A DNA stretch of 64,000 bases from CF-167 sp963695195 (GTDB taxonomy: Bacteria > Chloroflexota > Limnocylindria > QHBO01), in the NCBI GenBank assembly GCA_963695195.1, contig CAVOGE010000007.1:558001-622000 (forward strand). The letters are read 5' to 3'. Below the pieces are notes generated by a model. That model searched no databases, had not been told where the DNA came from, and was given only the letters and a program-made list of their open reading frames with translations. The translations under genes and the position numbers were made by a program. Of this stretch, positions 57,119 to 64,000 are shown piece after piece; within the stretch, counting starts at the first letter, position 1, and each line of letters starts with the position of its first letter.

Positions 57119-57794
57119 GGACGGAATCTTACGCGGACGAGACGGATGGGACGCGGCGATCGCAGAGGCGCTGCGAAATGCGACACGACCGATCGCGGCC
57201 GATCCGCGATTCTCGCCGCGTGGTCCGACCGACCGGGTCCAGGTTGAGCGTTACGACCGATCGGCCTTCCCGCCGGCACGTCCAGCCGCCACCCTGTTGC
57301 TCGTATACCCCGCCACCTCGGGTGAGCTGACGATCCCGCTGACGGTCCGGCACGCCGACCTTCGCGCGCACGCGGGCGAGATCTCGCTTCCCGGCGGCAC
57401 GGTCGACTCCGGCGACGCCTCCCACGAGGCGGCCGCGCTCCGCGAGGCATGGGAGGAGGTTGGCGTCGACCCCGCCAGCGTGCGCATCGGCGGCGTCCTC
57501 GACGAGGTCTGGATCCCGGTCACCAACTTCGAGCTGCGGCCGTTCGTCGGAACGGCGACGGAGCGACCGCCGCTGATGCCGCACACCGACGAGGTTGCAG
57601 AGATCCTGGAGCTTCCCCTGCGCCACCTGCTGACCGATGAGCTGGTCGGCGAGGAGCTGATCGAGGGCCCCGGCTGGCTGCTGCGGGCCGGGGTATACCG
57701 ATGGCACGGCCATCGCATCTGGGGAGCCACCGCCCGCACCCTGGCAATGTTCTCCGCAGTCTTGCGCGAGGCGGGGATCCACGGCGACGGGTAG
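57117..57794 (+). CDS. Nudix hydrolase, CoA pyrophosphatase-like
   Basis: 225 residues. The Nudix box reads GGTVDSGDASHEAAALREAW then EEVGV, with the GD-for-GE start common in CoA/CoA-disulfide pyrophosphatases. Upstream HAGEISLPGG is the NuCoA element. It would hydrolyse CoA derivatives to 4'-phosphopantetheine and ADP; other nucleoside-diphosphate compounds are possible. The start overlaps that of the divergent gene; GGAGAGG lies 5 bases upstream, so this gene may be leadered. Confidence 0.85.
   Translation: MDGILRGRDGWDAAIAEALRNATRPIAADPRFSPRGPTDRVQVERYDRSAFPPARPAATLLLVYPATSGELTIPLTVRHADLRAHAGEISLPGGTVDSGDASHEAAALREAWEEVGVDPASVRIGGVLDEVWIPVTNFELRPFVGTATERPPLMPHTDEVAEILELPLRHLLTDELVGEELIEGPGWLLRAGVYRWHGHRIWGATARTLAMFSAVLREAGIHGDG
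57126..57131 (-). promoter_or_regulatory. Candidate leaderless -10 element before the 56672-57118 gene
   Basis: TAAGAT on the minus strand, 7 bases before the ATG at 57118; it lies inside the Nudix coding region. Confidence 0.5.
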
Positions 57795-57812
57795 CCCCGG
57801 CGACGGGTAGCC
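57781..57812. repeat. 16-bp tandem duplication at the end of the Nudix gene
   Basis: CGGCGACGGGTAGCCC occurs at 57781-57796 and again at 57797-57812, duplicating the last codons and stop. Confidence 0.7.
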
Positions 57813-57822
57813 CCGCGACGCC

Positions 57823-58674
57823 CTAGCGGCGGGTCTCCGGTGTGATCCGCGCAGCGCGCAGCAGGGAGAGCAGCTCGGCGTGGTGCGGCGGTGGGGCTGC
57901 CACGATGCTCAGGCTCGGACCCTTGCGATGCTCGTCCCACCACGGGCCGCCGCGGAGGCTGCTGACCGTGGCCCCAGCACGTTCCGCGATCAGGCCGGCG
58001 GCGGCGATATCCCACAGCGACAGCCCGCCGTTGCCGATGAACGCATCGAACCGGCCCGATGCCACGGATGCGAGCGCCAGCGCCGCACTCCCCATCCGCC
58101 GCGGGATGCGGATCTCGTGCGCGATGCGTCGTTCGCGCGCGATCCCGCCGCGCCCGATGATCGCAAGGCTTACCACGAAGTCGCCCAGCTCCTCCTTTTC
58201 GGAGGCCGTCACGGTTCGACCGTTCAGTTGCGCAGGGCCTGCAGCGGTGGCCGTATAGCAGTCGTCGCGCAGCGGGTCGAGGACAACGCCGACGACGGGA
58301 CGCCCCTCCTCGACCAGCCCGATCGAGACGCAGAAGTAGGGGATCCCGTTCGCGTAGTTCACCGTCCCGTCGAGCGGATCGATCACCCATCTCCGCGGTG
58401 CATTCGCCCGGCGAACGACTCCATCGGTGGCACCGGCGGCGGCCCCACCGGCGTGGTGCCCCGACTCTTCCGCCAGGATCGCGTCAGCCGGGAACCGATC
58501 GCGAATCGCCTCGATGACGAGCGCCTCACTCTGGTAGTCAACCTCGGTGACCACGTCGCGCCGGCTCTTGCGATCGACCTGGACGACCTTCTGGTAGCTC
58601 GCGGTGAGCAGGCCACCGGCGCGCCGGGCAAGGTCGATCGCAAATGCGAGCTCGCCGGCGTGCGGATCAGTCAT
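57823..58674 (-). CDS. Inositol monophosphatase-family phosphatase
   Basis: 283 residues. Metal-site motifs are complete: LAEESGHH (Glu), WVIDPLDGTVNYANGIPYFC (Asp-Asp pair) and the late SLWDIAAAGLIAERAGATVS (Asp). It would dephosphorylate inositol-1-phosphate or related sugar phosphates such as fructose-1,6-bisphosphate or histidinol phosphate. No adjacent pathway gene points to one of them. TAGGAT lies 7 bases before the ATG. Confidence 0.9.
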   Translation of the reverse strand: MTDPHAGELAFAIDLARRAGGLLTASYQKVVQVDRKSRRDVVTEVDYQSEALVIEAIRDRFPADAILAEESGHHAGGAAAGATDGVVRRANAPRRWVIDPLDGTVNYANGIPYFCVSIGLVEEGRPVVGVVLDPLRDDCYTATAAGPAQLNGRTVTASEKEELGDFVVSLAIIGRGGIARERRIAHEIRIPRRMGSAALALASVASGRFDAFIGNGGLSLWDIAAAGLIAERAGATVSSLRGGPWWDEHRKGPSLSIVAAPPPHHAELLSLLRAARITPETRR

Positions 58675-58681
58675 CCCGGCG

Positions 58682-58687
58682 ATCCTA
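58682..58687 (-). promoter_or_regulatory. Candidate leaderless -10 element before the IMPase gene
   Basis: TAGGAT on the minus strand, 7 bases before the ATG at 58674. Confidence 0.5.
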
Positions 58688-58739
58688 GCCGAAGGTTAAT
58701 AAGTCGCCGCGCATCCTGCCGTAAGACCGGGCCTGCAAC

Positions 58740-58758
58740 TGTTCAGATGACTTGATCA
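58740..58758. promoter_or_regulatory. GntR-type candidate operator, copy B (degenerate) before the GntR gene
   Basis: TGTTCAG-ATGAC-TTGATCA; left arm identical to copy A, right arm with two changes. It ends 14 bases before the GntR start codon, suited to autorepression. Confidence 0.5.
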
Positions 58759-58772
58759 CCAGAGGGGGACAG

Positions 58773-59543
58773 ATGCGGATCCAGGGCAGGCAACAGCGCC
58801 GGCGGACGGCGTGGAAGCAGATCGCACGTGCCCGTCGGCAGACCAATTGGTGGGCTCATGCAGCGGACCTGCGCCCGGTTGATCGGCGGCCGCTGAGCGC
58901 CCAAGTGGCGGACCAGATTCGCAGGCGCATCACGTTGGGGGAATTGCGGCCAGGGCGCCGACTCGAATCGTCGCGGACCCTCGCCCAGGAACTTGGGGTC
59001 AGCCTTCCGGTTGTGCGCGAGGGACTGGCGGCCCTGTCCTATCTTGGCCTGATCGAGGTGCGCCACGGCGTAGGCATCTTTGTCGCGCGTCGACCATCGG
59101 CCGCACGGCTCCTGCGAGCAGCTCATCGGCACGCAGCGCGCGCCGAGCTTCAGTCGCTGCGGACGACGCTTGCAGTGGAGACCGCCGACGCGGCGGCGCG
59201 AAGGCGGCAGACGGACCGTCGCATCCGGGACATGCGTGTTCTGCTCGACGAGCGGGAGCGGGCAGCCTGGGTTGGCGACCCCCAGGGCTTCACGCGGGCC
59301 GACCTGGACTTGCATTCGTTCATCTCGGCTTCCGCCGGCAGCCCAATCCACGCTGCACTCGAGCGAATGTCCGCGACAGCGCTCTCGGGAGATCTCGCCG
59401 GAAAGGCCCAGCAACTCGCCATAGACAGGGATCTCGCAGATCTCCACGCGGCCCTCGTCGACGCAATCGATGAGGGCCGACCGGAAGCAGCATCTACGAC
59501 GGCTGCAGCCATTGCTGCGAGGGAGGCGTCGACCGGCGATTGA
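58773..59543 (+). CDS. GntR-family transcriptional regulator with FCD effector domain
   Basis: 256 residues. A winged-helix DNA-binding domain is at about 38-110 (LSAQVADQIRRRITLGELRP, RTLAQELGVSLPVVREGLAA, LGLIEVRHGVGIFVA). A helical FCD domain follows with metal or carboxylate ligands (ADLDLHSFISASAGSP, DLADLHAALVDAI). FadR-subfamily regulators usually respond to an organic acid and repress a catabolic operon. Start at ATG 58773 after an AGAGGGGG ribosome site. The palindromic motif found before this gene recurs before the FAH-family gene and csaA. Confidence 0.9.
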   Translation: MRIQGRQQRRRTAWKQIARARRQTNWWAHAADLRPVDRRPLSAQVADQIRRRITLGELRPGRRLESSRTLAQELGVSLPVVREGLAALSYLGLIEVRHGVGIFVARRPSAARLLRAAHRHAARAELQSLRTTLAVETADAAARRRQTDRRIRDMRVLLDERERAAWVGDPQGFTRADLDLHSFISASAGSPIHAALERMSATALSGDLAGKAQQLAIDRDLADLHAALVDAIDEGRPEAASTTAAAIAAREASTGD

Positions 59544-59562
59544 GCCGGAGCGGCCGCGACGC

Positions 59563-59568
59563 TAGGCT
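59563..59568 (+). promoter_or_regulatory. Candidate leaderless -10 element before the nucleoside phosphorylase gene
   Basis: TAGGCT, 7 bases before the ATG at 59576. Confidence 0.5.
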
Positions 59569-59575
59569 AGCGGGC

Positions 59576-60313
59576 ATGCCACAGATCCACCTCCGCGCCG
59601 AGGCCGGCGACTACGCGCCCGTCGTCCTCCTTCCCGGCGATCCCAATCGCGCCACAAAGATCGCCGAGCGCTTCGACGGTGGCCTGAAGAGTGCCCGCCT
59701 GGTGAATGCGCATCGCGGGATGCTCGGCTACACCGGCACCTTCAACGGGAGACCCGTGAGCGTCCAGACATCGGGGATGGGTACGCCGTCGTTCGCGATC
59801 GTCGCCGAGGAGCTGCTGCGGCTCGGTGCAACGCGCCTGATCCGGGTCGGCACCTGCGGCGGCATCGCTCCGGGACTGAAGACCGGCGACCTGGTGATCG
59901 CCTCATCGGCCTGCCCGACCGATGGCGCCACCGCCACCTACCTGCATGGCGACGCCTATGCGCCGACGGCCGATTTCGCCCTCACCCACGCCCTGGTCCA
60001 CGCGGCCGAGGCGGCGGGGGTTCCGGCGCGCGTGGGGCCAGTGGCATCGGTCGACGTCTTCTACAACCCCGATCTCGACTACGCCAGCAAGTGGCGATCG
60101 CGCGGGGTGCTCGCCTTCGAGATGGAGGCATCGGTCCTCTTCTACCTGGCGGCTCGATCCGGCGTCCAGGCGGCCTGCCTGCTGGTGGTCAGCGACGTGC
60201 TGTCCGAGGAGGTCACCTCCGAGGCGAGCTACCTGTCGCCCGAGGACCTGGACGCGGCGGTGGAACGGATGATCGGGCTGGCGCTGACGGTCGCCGTACA
60301 ATCGGACCGATGA
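59576..60313 (+). CDS. Nucleoside phosphorylase (DeoD/uridine phosphorylase type)
   Basis: 245 residues. PNP_UDP_1 fold: VVLLPGDPNRATKIAERF (phosphate-binding GDP motif), SVQTSGMGTPSFAIVAEEL, LIRVGTCGGIAPGLKTGDLV, and FEMEASVLFYLAARSGV with the ribose-binding Glu-Met-Glu. It would phosphorolyse purine or uridine nucleosides. With the nucleoside hydrolase and ECF importer at 52-56.7 kb it suggests active nucleoside salvage. ATG at 59576 is supported by TAGGCT 7 bases upstream. Confidence 0.9.
   Translation: MPQIHLRAEAGDYAPVVLLPGDPNRATKIAERFDGGLKSARLVNAHRGMLGYTGTFNGRPVSVQTSGMGTPSFAIVAEELLRLGATRLIRVGTCGGIAPGLKTGDLVIASSACPTDGATATYLHGDAYAPTADFALTHALVHAAEAAGVPARVGPVASVDVFYNPDLDYASKWRSRGVLAFEMEASVLFYLAARSGVQAACLLVVSDVLSEEVTSEASYLSPEDLDAAVERMIGLALTVAVQSDR
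60297..60302 (+). promoter_or_regulatory. Candidate leaderless -10 element before hppD
   Basis: TACAAT, 7 bases before the ATG at 60310, inside the 3' end of the phosphorylase gene. Confidence 0.45.
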
Positions 60314-61443
60314 CCGACACGATCCCCCGCCCTGCCACCGCCGACGCGGCGGTCGACCTCCTTCCCCTCAAGGGGATCGATCACGTCGAGTTCTGGGTCG
60401 GCAACGCCAAGCAGGCCTCTGCCTACTATCGGGCCCTGTGGGGCTTCACGCCAGTCGCCTACGCCGGGCTCGAGACCGGGGTTCGCGACCGCACCAGCTA
60501 CGTGATGGTGCAGAACGAGATCCGCTTCGTCTTCACTGCCCCGCTCACGCCCGATGGGGAGCTGGCGGAGCATGTCCGGCGCCACGGCGACGGGGTGCAC
60601 GACATTGCCTTCGCCGTAGACGACGTGGAGTCGGCCTGGCGCGAGACGACCGCGCGCGGAGCCCGCTCCGCGATGGAGCCGACGGAGATCTCCGGCAAGA
60701 AGGGGACACTGCGCCGCTCGGCGATCCACACGTACGGCGAGGTGATCCACTCGTTCGTCGACCGGAGCGACTACGCCGGTACGTTTGCACCGGGCTATCA
60801 CCGCGTCACCAAGCCGGCAGCCGCTGCCACCGGACAGCAGTTGCTGGAGGTCGATCACTGCGTCGGAAACGTGGCGCTCGGCGACATGAACCGCTTCGTC
60901 GACTTCTACCGTGACGTGCTCGGCTTCTCCCAACTGATCCACTACGACGACAAGGTGATCCACACCGAGTACTCCGCCCTGATGAGCAAGGTCATGCAGA
61001 ACGGGAACGGCCGCATCAAGTTCCCGATCAACGAGCCGGCCGACGGGAAGCGCAAGAGCCAGATCCAGGAGTTCATCGACTACTACCTCGACGCGGGCAC
61101 GCAGCACATCGCCCTGCGCACCGAGGACATCGTCGGCACCGTCCGCGCCCTTCGCTCACGCGGCGTGGAGTTCCTGGGCCTGCCGCACGAGTACTACGCC
61201 TCGCTGCCGGATCGCGTCGGCGACGTCGGCGTGCCGATGGACGTCCTGGAGGAGCTCGGGATCGAGGCCGATCGCGACGAGGAAGGGTACCTGCTCCAGA
61301 TCTTCACCAAGCCAGTGCAGGATCGGCCGACCTTCTTCTTCGAGATCATCGAGCGACATGGGTCGCGTGGCTTCGGGGTCGGCAACTTCAAGGCTCTCTT
61401 CGAGGCGATTGAGCGGGAGCAGGAGAAGCGCGGCAACCTCTGA
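60310..61443 (+). CDS. hppD: 4-Hydroxyphenylpyruvate dioxygenase
   Basis: 377 residues, usual HPPD size. Converts 4-hydroxyphenylpyruvate to homogentisate in tyrosine breakdown. Two VOC halves; iron ligands sit in LLEVDHCVGNVA (His), GTQHIALRTED (His) and PTFFFEIIERHG (Glu). C-terminal FGVGNFKALFEAIEREQ is the HPPD signature helix over the active site. Overlaps the phosphorylase stop by 4 bases, but TACAAT 7 bases upstream may give it its own transcript. Homogentisate dioxygenase is not in the window. Confidence 0.95.
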   Translation: MTDTIPRPATADAAVDLLPLKGIDHVEFWVGNAKQASAYYRALWGFTPVAYAGLETGVRDRTSYVMVQNEIRFVFTAPLTPDGELAEHVRRHGDGVHDIAFAVDDVESAWRETTARGARSAMEPTEISGKKGTLRRSAIHTYGEVIHSFVDRSDYAGTFAPGYHRVTKPAAAATGQQLLEVDHCVGNVALGDMNRFVDFYRDVLGFSQLIHYDDKVIHTEYSALMSKVMQNGNGRIKFPINEPADGKRKSQIQEFIDYYLDAGTQHIALRTEDIVGTVRALRSRGVEFLGLPHEYYASLPDRVGDVGVPMDVLEELGIEADRDEEGYLLQIFTKPVQDRPTFFFEIIERHGSRGFGVGNFKALFEAIEREQEKRGNL

Positions 61444-61856
61444 TGCGGGCAGCCTTTATGGGCGCGGCGGCAACGATCGCGCTGGCCCTGTCCGGATGCT
61501 GGATCCTGGGTGGGCCACCGCCGGCTTTCGTGGCTGACCGGGCGGCGCTCCCCGCCTGCGGCGAGGAGACCTCCTCTCACGGCGAGACGCGCAACGTGGC
61601 CGCGCGCCAGTGCCTGTTCGACGCGTACATGGCCGGTAGCGCGGCGGAGTTCATCGTCACCGAGTCGAGCGTCGAAGGCGACCCGGTCACCCGCATCACC
61701 CGCGTCCTGGGTCCGGGCGCCGTGCAGGTCTTCGTGGATGCCACCCGCGACCGCTTCGGCTCCGGACGCTGGGAGGAGTTGCGTTGCTCTGGACTCGAGC
61801 CGTCCGACGGGAACATGGTCTTTGTCGAGGACGGTTGCGTGATCGTGGAGCACTGA
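61443..61856 (+). CDS. Small lipoprotein of unknown function
   Basis: 137 residues, overlapping the hppD stop by one base. The signal peptide is short (AAATIALALSGC; lipidated Cys19), then PPPAFVADRAALPACGEETS. The remainder is a compact domain with three Cys (residues about 39, 56 and 119) that could form disulfides, plus strands such as EFIVTESSVEGDPVTRITRV. No family is recognised. Its coupling to hppD may reflect only transcription. Confidence 0.7.
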   Translation: MRAAFMGAAATIALALSGCWILGGPPPAFVADRAALPACGEETSSHGETRNVAARQCLFDAYMAGSAAEFIVTESSVEGDPVTRITRVLGPGAVQVFVDATRDRFGSGRWEELRCSGLEPSDGNMVFVEDGCVIVEH

Positions 61857-61885
61857 CCGCCGACCAGCGCCCAGGCCATCGCAAC

Positions 61886-61904
61886 TGGTCAGATCACCTG
61901 AACA
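61886..61904. promoter_or_regulatory. GntR-type candidate operator, copy C, before the FAH-family gene
   Basis: TGGTCAG-ATCAC-CTGAACA, 18 of 19 bases identical to copy A at 43635-43653. Centre lies about 44 bases before the FAH-family start and overlaps the expected -35. Confidence 0.55.
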
Positions 61905-61923
61905 CTGGCGTGGCACTGACCCG

Positions 61924-61929
61924 TAGACT
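61924..61929 (+). promoter_or_regulatory. Candidate leaderless -10 element before the FAH-family gene
   Basis: TAGACT, 9 bases before the ATG at 61939. Confidence 0.4.
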
Positions 61930-61938
61930 CCACCACCG

Positions 61939-62952
61939 ATGAAGATTGCCCACGTTCGCCCGCATGACGCTCCGGCCGGCACGCCTTGGCAGTTGGCCGC
62001 TGCTCGCGATGCCGGCGCGGACCGATGGCTGCTCCTCGATGAGGCTCGCCAGGGGTTGGTCGTCGAGGATCCGCAGCGGGCGCATAACTCGCCCCTCTTC
62101 CGGCAACCGATCACCACCCTGGACGACCACCTGGCTCGCGGCATGCGGGTGGATGCCCTGGCCGACATCGTCGAGGGGTACGCGGCGGCCACCGATGACG
62201 ACGAAGCTATCGCCGCAGCCGGGGACCTCGCCTTTGGCCCGCCGATCCTGCGACCGTCGAGCCTGCGCGACTTTTACGCGTTCGAGGGCCACGTGCGGAC
62301 GATGTGGGAGCGCCGCGGTGGCACCGTGCCGGAGACCTGGTACCGGATTCCGATCTTCTACTTCTCCAACGTGTCGGAGATCCGCGGCCCGAACGACCCG
62401 ATCTGGAGTCCGGCCGCTTCTCGGGAGCTCGACTACGAGTTGGAGGTCGCGGCACTGATCGACACCCCGGTGCACGACCTGCCGCCGGAGCGCGGGGAGG
62501 AGGCGATCGGCGGGTACCTGGTCTTCAACGACTGGAGCGCCCGCGACCTGCAGCGCGAGGAGACCGCTGTGCGCCTGGGCCCAGCCAAGGGAAAGGACTT
62601 CGCAAGCTCGATCGGTCCCTGGCTGGTGACCCCCGACGAGCTGGCCGACGCCCACAGCGCCAAGGGCTACGACCTGGCGATGACCGCCATCGTCAACGGC
62701 ATCGAATTGAGTCGCGGCAGCTGGGCCAGTGCGCAGTTCAGCTTCGGGGAGATGATTGCGCGCGCCAGCGCCGACGTCCGGCTGCGACCCGGCGACCTGA
62801 TCGGATCGGGCACGGTCGGTACCGGCTGCCTTCTGGAGGTGAAGGACGAGATCCTGAAGCGCTACCTGGAGCCCGGCGACAGCGTGACCCTGACAATCGA
62901 GCGCCTCGGTGAGTTGACCAACCCGATCGTCGAACGACCGGTGGACCGATGA
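61939..62952 (+). CDS. Fumarylacetoacetate hydrolase-family protein
   Basis: 337 residues. FAH fold: FYAFEGHVRTMWERRGG, YFSNVSEIRGPNDPIW, then LDYELEVAALIDTPVHD (metal Glu pair), GGYLVFNDWSARDLQREE, RLGPAKGKDFASSIGPWLVT and GSGTVGTGCLLE. In tyrosine breakdown FAH cleaves fumarylacetoacetate to fumarate and acetoacetate; hppD lies one gene upstream and supports that role. Other members hydrolyse 2-keto-acid diketones, so specificity is not certain. A GntR-type palindrome and TAGACT lie upstream. Confidence 0.88.
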   Translation: MKIAHVRPHDAPAGTPWQLAAARDAGADRWLLLDEARQGLVVEDPQRAHNSPLFRQPITTLDDHLARGMRVDALADIVEGYAAATDDDEAIAAAGDLAFGPPILRPSSLRDFYAFEGHVRTMWERRGGTVPETWYRIPIFYFSNVSEIRGPNDPIWSPAASRELDYELEVAALIDTPVHDLPPERGEEAIGGYLVFNDWSARDLQREETAVRLGPAKGKDFASSIGPWLVTPDELADAHSAKGYDLAMTAIVNGIELSRGSWASAQFSFGEMIARASADVRLRPGDLIGSGTVGTGCLLEVKDEILKRYLEPGDSVTLTIERLGELTNPIVERPVDR

Positions 62953-64000
62953 GCGCCGAGGCCGCGGCCCCGTACCTCGCCCGCCTGGGGGCAGCCCAAC
63001 GGCGCCTGGCCGAACACGCCGCCCGTCGGCTTCCCGACGGCCTGACCGATCCAGACCCGGGGGCGAGCGAGCGCTGGGAGGCGGGGCAGGTCTGGGCGCA
63101 CCTGGCCGAGTTCCCCGGCTACTGGCTTGATCAGATCCGGTCGCTGCTGACCAAGCGGTCGTCAGGGACAGGAGAGCCGATCCCATTCGGACGAACGAAG
63201 GCCGATGCCGGGCGCATAGCCGCGATCGAGCGCGAGCGGCGCACCGACCCTGCCGAACTGCTGCGCCGCGTCACCGCCCAGATCGCCGACGTTTCCACGA
63301 CCCTGACCGACCTGCCCGACGATGCGTGGACCGCTCGCGGGCTGCACCCGACCATCGGTGAGATGGGGTTGCCGACGATCGTCGAACGCTTCATCGTGAC
63401 GCACCTCGCCGAGCACGCGGATCAACTCGACGGGCTGGAGCTGGTCACGCTGGACGAGATCCGCGGCGCCGCCGAGCGGATCCGGGGAGTTGCACTCCAC
63501 ACGCCGCTCCTGCGCTGGGACGACCGCACGTGGTTGAAGCCGGAGAGCCTGCAGCCGGTCGGCGCGTTCAAGATGCGCGGCGCCTACAACACGGTCGCCT
63601 CGCTGAGCGACGCAGAGCGTGCGCGTGGCGTCGTCACGTACTCATCCGGCAACCATGCCCAGGCGGTGGCGCGCGCCGCTCGGCTGCTCGGCGCCGCGGC
63701 CACCATCGTGATGCCCGAGGACGCCCCGCCGATCAAGGTCGCCGGCGTCCGGCGCGACGGGGCAGAGGTGATCTTCGCGGGCCGCAGCGGGGAGGACCGC
63801 CACGCGGTTGCGCTGGAGCTTGTCGCGCGGGAAGGGCGCGTCATGATCGAGCCGTACGACGACCGGCGGATCATCGCCGGGCAGGCGACCTGCGGCCTGG
63901 AGATCGCCGAGGACCTCCCGGCGGTCACGAGCGTCCTCATTCCGGTGAGTGGCGGCGGCCTCTCATCCGGGGTGGCCACCGCCATCAGGGCGCTCGCACC
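62949..64000 (+). CDS. DinB-like domain fused to PLP-dependent threonine/serine dehydratase (3' truncated by window)
   Basis: At least 350 residues in one frame, open to the window end. Residues about 1-160 are a DinB-like four-helix bundle (GQVWAHLAEFPGYWLDQI, IVERFIVTHLAEHADQLDGL). A fold-type II PLP enzyme follows directly: VTLDEIRGAAERIRGVALHT, PLL, LKPESLQPVGAFKMRGAYNT (PLP-lysine in AFKMRGA, Lys about 210), YSSGNHAQAVARAARLLG and the phosphate loop VLIPVSGGGLSSG. The second part is a threonine/serine dehydratase or racemase. There is no stop and no ATG/GTG between the domains. It overlaps the FAH-family stop by 4 bases. Confidence 0.87.
   Translation, partial: MSAEAAAPYLARLGAAQRRLAEHAARRLPDGLTDPDPGASERWEAGQVWAHLAEFPGYWLDQIRSLLTKRSSGTGEPIPFGRTKADAGRIAAIERERRTDPAELLRRVTAQIADVSTTLTDLPDDAWTARGLHPTIGEMGLPTIVERFIVTHLAEHADQLDGLELVTLDEIRGAAERIRGVALHTPLLRWDDRTWLKPESLQPVGAFKMRGAYNTVASLSDAERARGVVTYSSGNHAQAVARAARLLGAAATIVMPEDAPPIKVAGVRRDGAEVIFAGRSGEDRHAVALELVAREGRVMIEPYDDRRIIAGQATCGLEIAEDLPAVTSVLIPVSGGGLSSGVATAIRALA

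Overview
The window is a 64 kb piece of a GC-rich, gene-dense bacterial chromosome with no rRNA, tRNA, IS element, phage gene or CRISPR array that I could find. Gene content (group 3b-type NiFe hydrogenase, class 2 PyrD, ThyX, F420/deazaflavin-type reductase, LysM deacetylase lipoprotein, ECF transporter, leucine and tyrosine catabolism) suggests an uncultured Chloroflexota (Limnocylindria/Ellin6529-like). This is inference; an Actinobacteriota-related origin is the main alternative. Single-base frameshifts in four genes suggest a draft metagenome contig.

Layout. 1-9.1 kb: LacI-type regulator fragment, maltodextrin-type ABC importer (binding lipoprotein plus two permeases), an intracellular GH13 enzyme and a large membrane-anchored GH13 amylase with Fn3 and starch-binding modules. 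9.2-12.7 kb: NarL-type two-component system, lipoprotein, methyltransferase. 12.9-17.5 kb: P5C dehydrogenase, small acidic protein, PyrD, class III aminotransferase. 17.5-25.9 kb (minus strand): a tightly overlapped hydrogenase operon in which the diaphorase subunits are fused, with HypC, a maturation protease, a cNMP-binding protein, a DMT permease and a DUF6390-like protein; a cyclic-2,3-diphosphoglycerate-synthetase-like GTPase sits just upstream. 26-33 kb: deacetylase lipoprotein, LON-domain protein, DinB protein, ALDH, fumarase, DUF309, F420-type reductase. 33.2-37.8 kb: small membrane protein, a frameshifted OmpR/HK pair, YdcF-like protein and a frameshifted succinate-semialdehyde dehydrogenase. 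37.8-44.9 kb: cobalamin adenosyltransferase, DUF59, PIG-L deacetylase, degenerate GGDEF protein, ThyX, CsaA and exported/unknown proteins. 45-52 kb: leucine/isovalerate catabolism (carboxyltransferase, enoyl-CoA hydratase, biotin carboxylase, HMG-CoA lyase). 52-56.7 kb: nucleoside hydrolase and complete ECF transporter (S, T, A, A'). 56.7-64 kb: Nudix hydrolase, IMPase, GntR regulator, nucleoside phosphorylase, HPPD, FAH-family hydrolase and a DinB-threonine dehydratase fusion cut by the window end.

The most unusual items are (i) an excisionase/MerR-like helix-turn-helix fused in frame to the N-terminus of the biotin carboxylase subunit; (ii) a recurring TANNNT hexamer 6-9 nt before many start codons, the signature of leaderless transcription; (iii) a palindrome TGTTCAG-N5-CTGAACA found before the GntR gene, the FAH-family gene and csaA; (iv) three ACCACG/CGTGGT palindromes before the cobalamin adenosyltransferase gene; (v) an inverted pair of DnaA-box-like sites before thyX; and (vi) a DinB-threonine dehydratase fusion. 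All families were assigned by reading sequence motifs; no database search was run.
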